Origin: an uncultured Rhizobiaceae group bacterium | GTDB taxonomy: Bacteria; Pseudomonadota; Alphaproteobacteria; Rhizobiales; Rhizobiaceae | Direction of reading: 5' to 3' | Length of the DNA: 5,812 bases | Assembly (NCBI GenBank): GCA_937923355.1 | Contig: CALAIO010000065.1 | Span: forward strand, 1-5,812 | In this document: positions 5,796 to 5,812 of the stretch, piece after piece | Layout: every line of letters starts with the position of its first letter | How positions within the stretch are numbered: position 1 is the first letter of the stretch | Position numbers and translations under genes: made by a program | The notes under the pieces: model-generated | Seen by the model: only the letters and a program-made list of their open reading frames with translations | Told to the model about the DNA's origin: nothing | Database searches by the model: none

Positions 5796-5812
5796 CAGGA
5801 CAGAAATTCCTT
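5795..5812 (-). CDS. Last codons of an upstream gene, probably hisC (partial)
   Basis: On the minus strand the bases before tyrC read Lys-Glu-Phe-Leu-Ser and then TGA, whose A is also the first base of the tyrC ATG (TGATG). This suggests translational coupling with an upstream gene. In Rhizobiales the gene before tyrC is, as I recall, usually hisC (histidinol-phosphate/aromatic aminotransferase), and a KEFL-like end would suit it. Five codons cannot prove the identity. Confidence 0.35.
   Translation of the reverse strand, partial: KEFLS

Overview
The window looks like ordinary chromosome from an alphaproteobacterium, most likely a lower-GC member of the Hyphomicrobiales (Rhizobiales). This rests on recalled family sequences, not a search. 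The FtsE N-terminus, the YdcF-type protein with its CC-DLD segment, the PlsC-type acyltransferase, the ChaC protein, the DUF2125 protein and a TyrC-type dehydrogenase all resemble Rhizobiales orthologues, and I recall a similar gene order there. No mobile element, CRISPR array, tRNA or rRNA was seen.

Layout. Positions 1-126 hold a possible tail of an upstream gene, a CtrA-type box (TTAA-N7-TTAAC) and a sigma70-like promoter. Then come four plus-strand genes: ftsE (TTG start) and ftsX, overlapping by 8 bp, a YdcF/DUF218 membrane-anchored protein, and plsC. The gaps after ftsX and after ydcF are 67 and 57 bp, so one transcript is plausible. plsC runs into the minus-strand gamma-glutamylcyclotransferase gene (chaC type), and the two stop codons share a TTAA. 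A 54-bp divergent region separates chaC from a plus-strand DUF2125 gene. DUF2125 ends 7 bp from the end of minus-strand tyrC. At the right edge tyrC is joined by a TGATG stop/start overlap to a gene that lies almost wholly outside, probably hisC.

Functionally, the left half is about the cell envelope and division: FtsEX regulates septal peptidoglycan hydrolysis, the DUF218 protein is an envelope protein of uncertain role, and PlsC makes phosphatidic acid. The right half holds glutathione turnover (ChaC), an exported or membrane-anchored protein of unknown function (DUF2125), and tyrosine biosynthesis (TyrC). Coding density is very high and all seven main reading frames look intact.

I found no convincing undescribed multi-gene system. 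The points most worth a second look are the CtrA-type box over the ftsE promoter, the HX4E variant of the PlsC catalytic motif, the lack of an acidic NAD-selecting residue in TyrC, and the shared-stop hairpin between plsC and chaC.
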